Shown one piece after another: positions 60,601 through 64,000 of a stretch of 64,000 nucleotides of DNA. This DNA comes from Lingula anatina (taxonomy: Eukaryota > Brachiopoda > Lingulata > Lingulida > Lingulidae): NCBI RefSeq assembly GCF_001039355.2, contig NW_019774069.1, positions 193,373 to 257,372 of the forward strand, in the 5' to 3' direction. The notes beneath the pieces are model-generated. The model was given only the letters and a program-made list of their open reading frames with translations. It had not been told where the DNA came from and did not search any database. How positions within the stretch are numbered: the first letter of the stretch is position 1; every line of letters begins with the position of its first letter. The position numbers and the translations under genes are program-made.

Positions 60601-61827
60601 ATGTGCGCCGACAAGGAAACAGTCTTCCACACGATCAAACTAGCTAAGCATGGTTTTGCAAGCAATGGTGAACTACATATCAAAACCGGTCAGTCTCTCT
60701 CGGGGGTTTCAGCGAATTCGTGGTTGACGCCCATCGGTATTGAACGAAGACACACATACGAAAAACTACAGGATTCTGCAGATTCACACATACATTCCGA
60801 AATTCGAAGTCAAATTCAAGAAAGAGCTAAAAGTGCAAATTGCATTTTAGGCAGGCGATATTTTGAAATCGGTCGGCAACAACTAAATCCGAACGAAATA
60901 CTCCAAGGAAGTCATCTGAAATCGAAGAATGAATATCACCTCGAGGAGAAGGTGGCGAAAGACATCATGAAAGCGTCGGACTGCATGCAAACAGTGCCAG
61001 AATTAGCTAGAGAGACTTGTACAACAGACAACTCGAAGAAAATGAGCAAAAACAATAAGGATTCGTTACCCACACGCCCGGCAACAACTGGAACGTTTAT
61101 GTATTCGAAGCGAGGGGCCAAAACATCAGGTTCGCCACAAACAAAATCATTTGCAACCAGGTCTGTTCACATTGAACGTGGATTGTCAAATGAAATACCA
61201 GCAGAGTTTCCAGCCCTTAACATAAGGTCACTCTGTGGAGGGGCGGCACTAGGTGACCAAGGGACCGGAGGAAATCGAATATCAAATTACACCAGTAATA
61301 AAACCGAAGACATCAAGAGGCGATGTATAAGCGCCATGGATGTAAAACTCGGCGAAACGAAGTTATTGAACGACAAGGGGATTACCTACCAATCCGTTCA
61401 TGCGATGAAGGTGGCTTTTGAAACACGCGTAAAAGCAACAGTGTTGCCACCTTACGGCAACAGCCGGGAAATTGTCCCTGCCAAACATGAGACACCAAAT
61501 GCTGAGAGGCAGACGAAACAAAACGAACCTAGAACCAAGAAAAATTTGGATAATAACAATGGACGGAGCTTTATGCTTCGCCCCCTTCTGTGCGACGAGG
61601 AACTAGAAATCAAGCACAGTTCTGGCTGCCCGTACACCTGTAAAGGTTGCTTTCGCGCTTGCTTGGCATCTGAGGTTTACTTTCAAAAGTTAAAGACCGA
61701 TATAGAAAGAGAGACGGAAAATAAGGAAAAGAAAAAACAAAAGAGACAAGCCATGTTAAATGCGTGGCATAAAAAAGAACAAGTATATAGAAGACGCCCA
61801 GATTATATGGCGGTGTGGAAGTTGTAA
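60601..61827 (+). CDS. Uncharacterised single-exon 408-residue protein with a Cys cluster
   Basis: The open frame begins at the first ATG (60601; A at -3) after an in-frame TGA at 60565 and ends at TAA 61825-61827. No intron is needed. The protein is basic, with no membrane segment. A cluster CPYTCKGCFRAC (C343, C347, C350, C354, spacing CX3CX2CX3C) could bind metal. A highly charged helix follows (IERETENKEKKKQKRQ), probably a short coiled coil, then the basic-aromatic end YRRRPDYMAVWKL. RPATTGTFMYSKR lies mid-protein. I do not recognise a family. The compositional likeness to its upstream neighbour is only general. It could also be the terminal exon of a longer gene, although the clean upstream stop argues against that. 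Confidence 0.7.
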   Translation: MCADKETVFHTIKLAKHGFASNGELHIKTGQSLSGVSANSWLTPIGIERRHTYEKLQDSADSHIHSEIRSQIQERAKSANCILGRRYFEIGRQQLNPNEILQGSHLKSKNEYHLEEKVAKDIMKASDCMQTVPELARETCTTDNSKKMSKNNKDSLPTRPATTGTFMYSKRGAKTSGSPQTKSFATRSVHIERGLSNEIPAEFPALNIRSLCGGAALGDQGTGGNRISNYTSNKTEDIKRRCISAMDVKLGETKLLNDKGITYQSVHAMKVAFETRVKATVLPPYGNSREIVPAKHETPNAERQTKQNEPRTKKNLDNNNGRSFMLRPLLCDEELEIKHSSGCPYTCKGCFRACLASEVYFQKLKTDIERETENKEKKKQKRQAMLNAWHKKEQVYRRRPDYMAVWKL

Positions 61828-63333
61828 ACCCTTAGCTGAACAAAGATATGTGATGAGCGACCGGTTACAACAAAAAATTCAACAGTAATTGAAAAAGTAA
61901 CATTTATTTACAATAATGTTTTCAGAAATTGTAACCCAAAGACGGAAATCGATCCTGCACCAATGAACGCTTAACGAAATCACTGCATTTGAAGCATTTC
62001 TTGAATTGAAGGTTTCCCTTTACATACAAGGTGTTCTACAATATCCAATAGGGGGCGTTATCTGGTAATTATGTTCTGTCAACCAAAGCAACGATAATGT
62101 AACGTCTATTATATTAGGATTTGCCTACAATTTTAAAGCAAATAAAACATTGAGGGACGGTTCACTGCTACGTGTAGTTACAAACCGTAACAAAACTCTA
62201 AACCAATGTATTCTAGGACTTTTTTCTACTAAAGACAAAAATATTTCTCAGTTCTTAACTGTAAAATGTTGCTATATTTATATTCTTATTGGACCCTTTT
62301 ATGTTCGCGCACACTCCTTTTGTGAGACGTACCCAGTCCGAGCTTAAGGAAACGGCGGTCATTTACTTTTATCCAGCAGACGATCTTCGTCGGCCTATAC
62401 TTTTGATAGAGATTAGTTTCTACCGACCCGAAATACATTTCCCTTAGATTTTGTTGTTTGCAGTACGAAAACAATGATTGCCTGAAAACGCGTCTACATG
62501 GAAAGCAGCTTGCGTTATCATTAATTATAAATACTTCATCATACTAAGTACGAATATATACAGCTGGTGAGCAAGTACAAAGCTTCTGCACAAATACCCT
62601 GCATTTCAGGTCAGAGGTCATGTAAGGCACATTATGTAAAAGAGAGCACCCCAACAGGCTTTCAAGTTTCATTTTAACCCCCATCAGTCTAGAAAAATAT
62701 ATCACACCAGATTCAAATTTTTAGCACCATGGCTATCCTTTAACAAAAATGATACTTTCCAGTCAGTGAAGATGCCTATTGACCAATAAGTATAGAATCT
62801 ACAATGATGGAAGACCATTAAAACACGTCTATGAGAGTTTTTAAATCTGTTTGACAGTAACCAAGTTAGTATTGTGTTCACTATAATAATATAAGGCAAA
62901 TATTGTCATGATTTCATAAGACACATAATAAACAACCTCATACCCATCCCTTGATATTTGTGCATTTGCATAAACATTAACACACCAAAACTAGTATCAT
63001 ATGGCATTTTTGAACTAATAACATTTTAAAATACCTTTCAGTTAACAATAAATACCTTTCCCTTAAATTTATTATGTACACCCTACTGTCACAGCTACAC
63101 ATGTTGAGTTCCAAATCTTAAGACTGCAATCTTATGTATGAAAAACATAAAAGAAGTTGCTGAATAACCTGATCCAAACAGCTTTAATCCTGGCATCAGT
63201 GTCTGTATACATGTAGCAAGGATGTTTCTTTTGTAACAAAAAGGGAACACAATGTATTGTCTCATAATCTCTTTGTTATCTGAATACAAAATATACTTCT
63301 TGGGACAATAATCTTGGCAGTTGTAGCTCATGC
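61828..63333. other. Convergent 3' flanks
   Basis: It contains the 3' UTR of the 408-residue gene (AATAAA at 62141-62146) and, on the minus strand, the 3' UTR of the SFT2D gene (TTTATT at 63068-63073). No further exon was seen. Confidence 0.5.
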
Positions 63334-63778
<445 letters not shown>

Positions 63779-64000
63779 CTAAAATAACATAAAAACTACA
63801 AATAAATACACACTATAAAACAAAAATTCTACAATTTTCTCTCTAACTGATTGCACAAAAACAGTTACATCACAATAGTTTCTTGAGAGAGATTTCATAC
63901 TCTTTGATGCAAGGATACATTACATCTTAATTATCAAATAAGAGAAAGACTAAAAGTCAAAATTAAATGGATAAAAAGCAATATTCCTACATACCCATAA

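Overview
This is nuclear DNA from an animal. The genes have many short exons, GT-AG introns of a few hundred bases, AATAAA poly(A) signals, microsatellites and several small inverted-repeat DNA transposons. The AT-rich introns and the proteins (clear but diverged orthologues of vertebrate genes, plus lineage-restricted ones) suggest a marine invertebrate. I lean towards a lophotrochozoan, perhaps a bivalve mollusc, but the sequence alone does not prove it.

Layout, left to right. 1-1,870: repeats, including a 145-bp transposon with a matching empty site. 1,914-16,299 (+): a 31-exon strawberry notch gene (SBNO), interrupted by a ~0.95-kb tandem duplication of exons 21-22 next to a lone N. 18,741-23,737 (-): a BTBD17-like BTB/BACK protein whose introns hold a LINE fragment, a MITE and a second duplication beside a lone N. 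24,478-29,318 (-): PSMA1 (20S proteasome alpha6), complete in 11 coding exons, with the start codon alone in its first exon. 30,867-33,033: three nested transposable elements. 33,522-41,218 (+): BTBD10/KCTD20. 42,235-44,465 (-): IRAK1BP1 (SIMPL domain). 44,778-45,805 (+): JAGN1 (jagunal), head-to-head with IRAK1BP1 across 312 bp. 48,177-52,992 (-): a type I membrane protein with a SUEL lectin domain, a CUB domain, a Thr-rich stalk and a tyrosine-motif tail; I cannot name it. 54,785-59,253 (+) and 60,601-61,827 (+): two uncharacterised, charged, probably disordered proteins of 633 and 408 residues. 63,334-63,778 (-): the last two coding exons of an SFT2D-type vesicle transport protein that runs off the right edge.

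The genes are unrelated housekeeping or regulatory genes and do not form an operon or pathway cluster. Gene models were built by hand from splice-site phase and remembered family similarity; exon sums are in frame for every model given. The most notable items are the undescribed lectin/CUB receptor-like protein, the exon duplication that would destroy SBNO helicase motif VI if both copies were spliced, a phase-required GC-AG intron in SBNO, a uORF whose stop overlaps the SBNO start, and the nested transposon stack.
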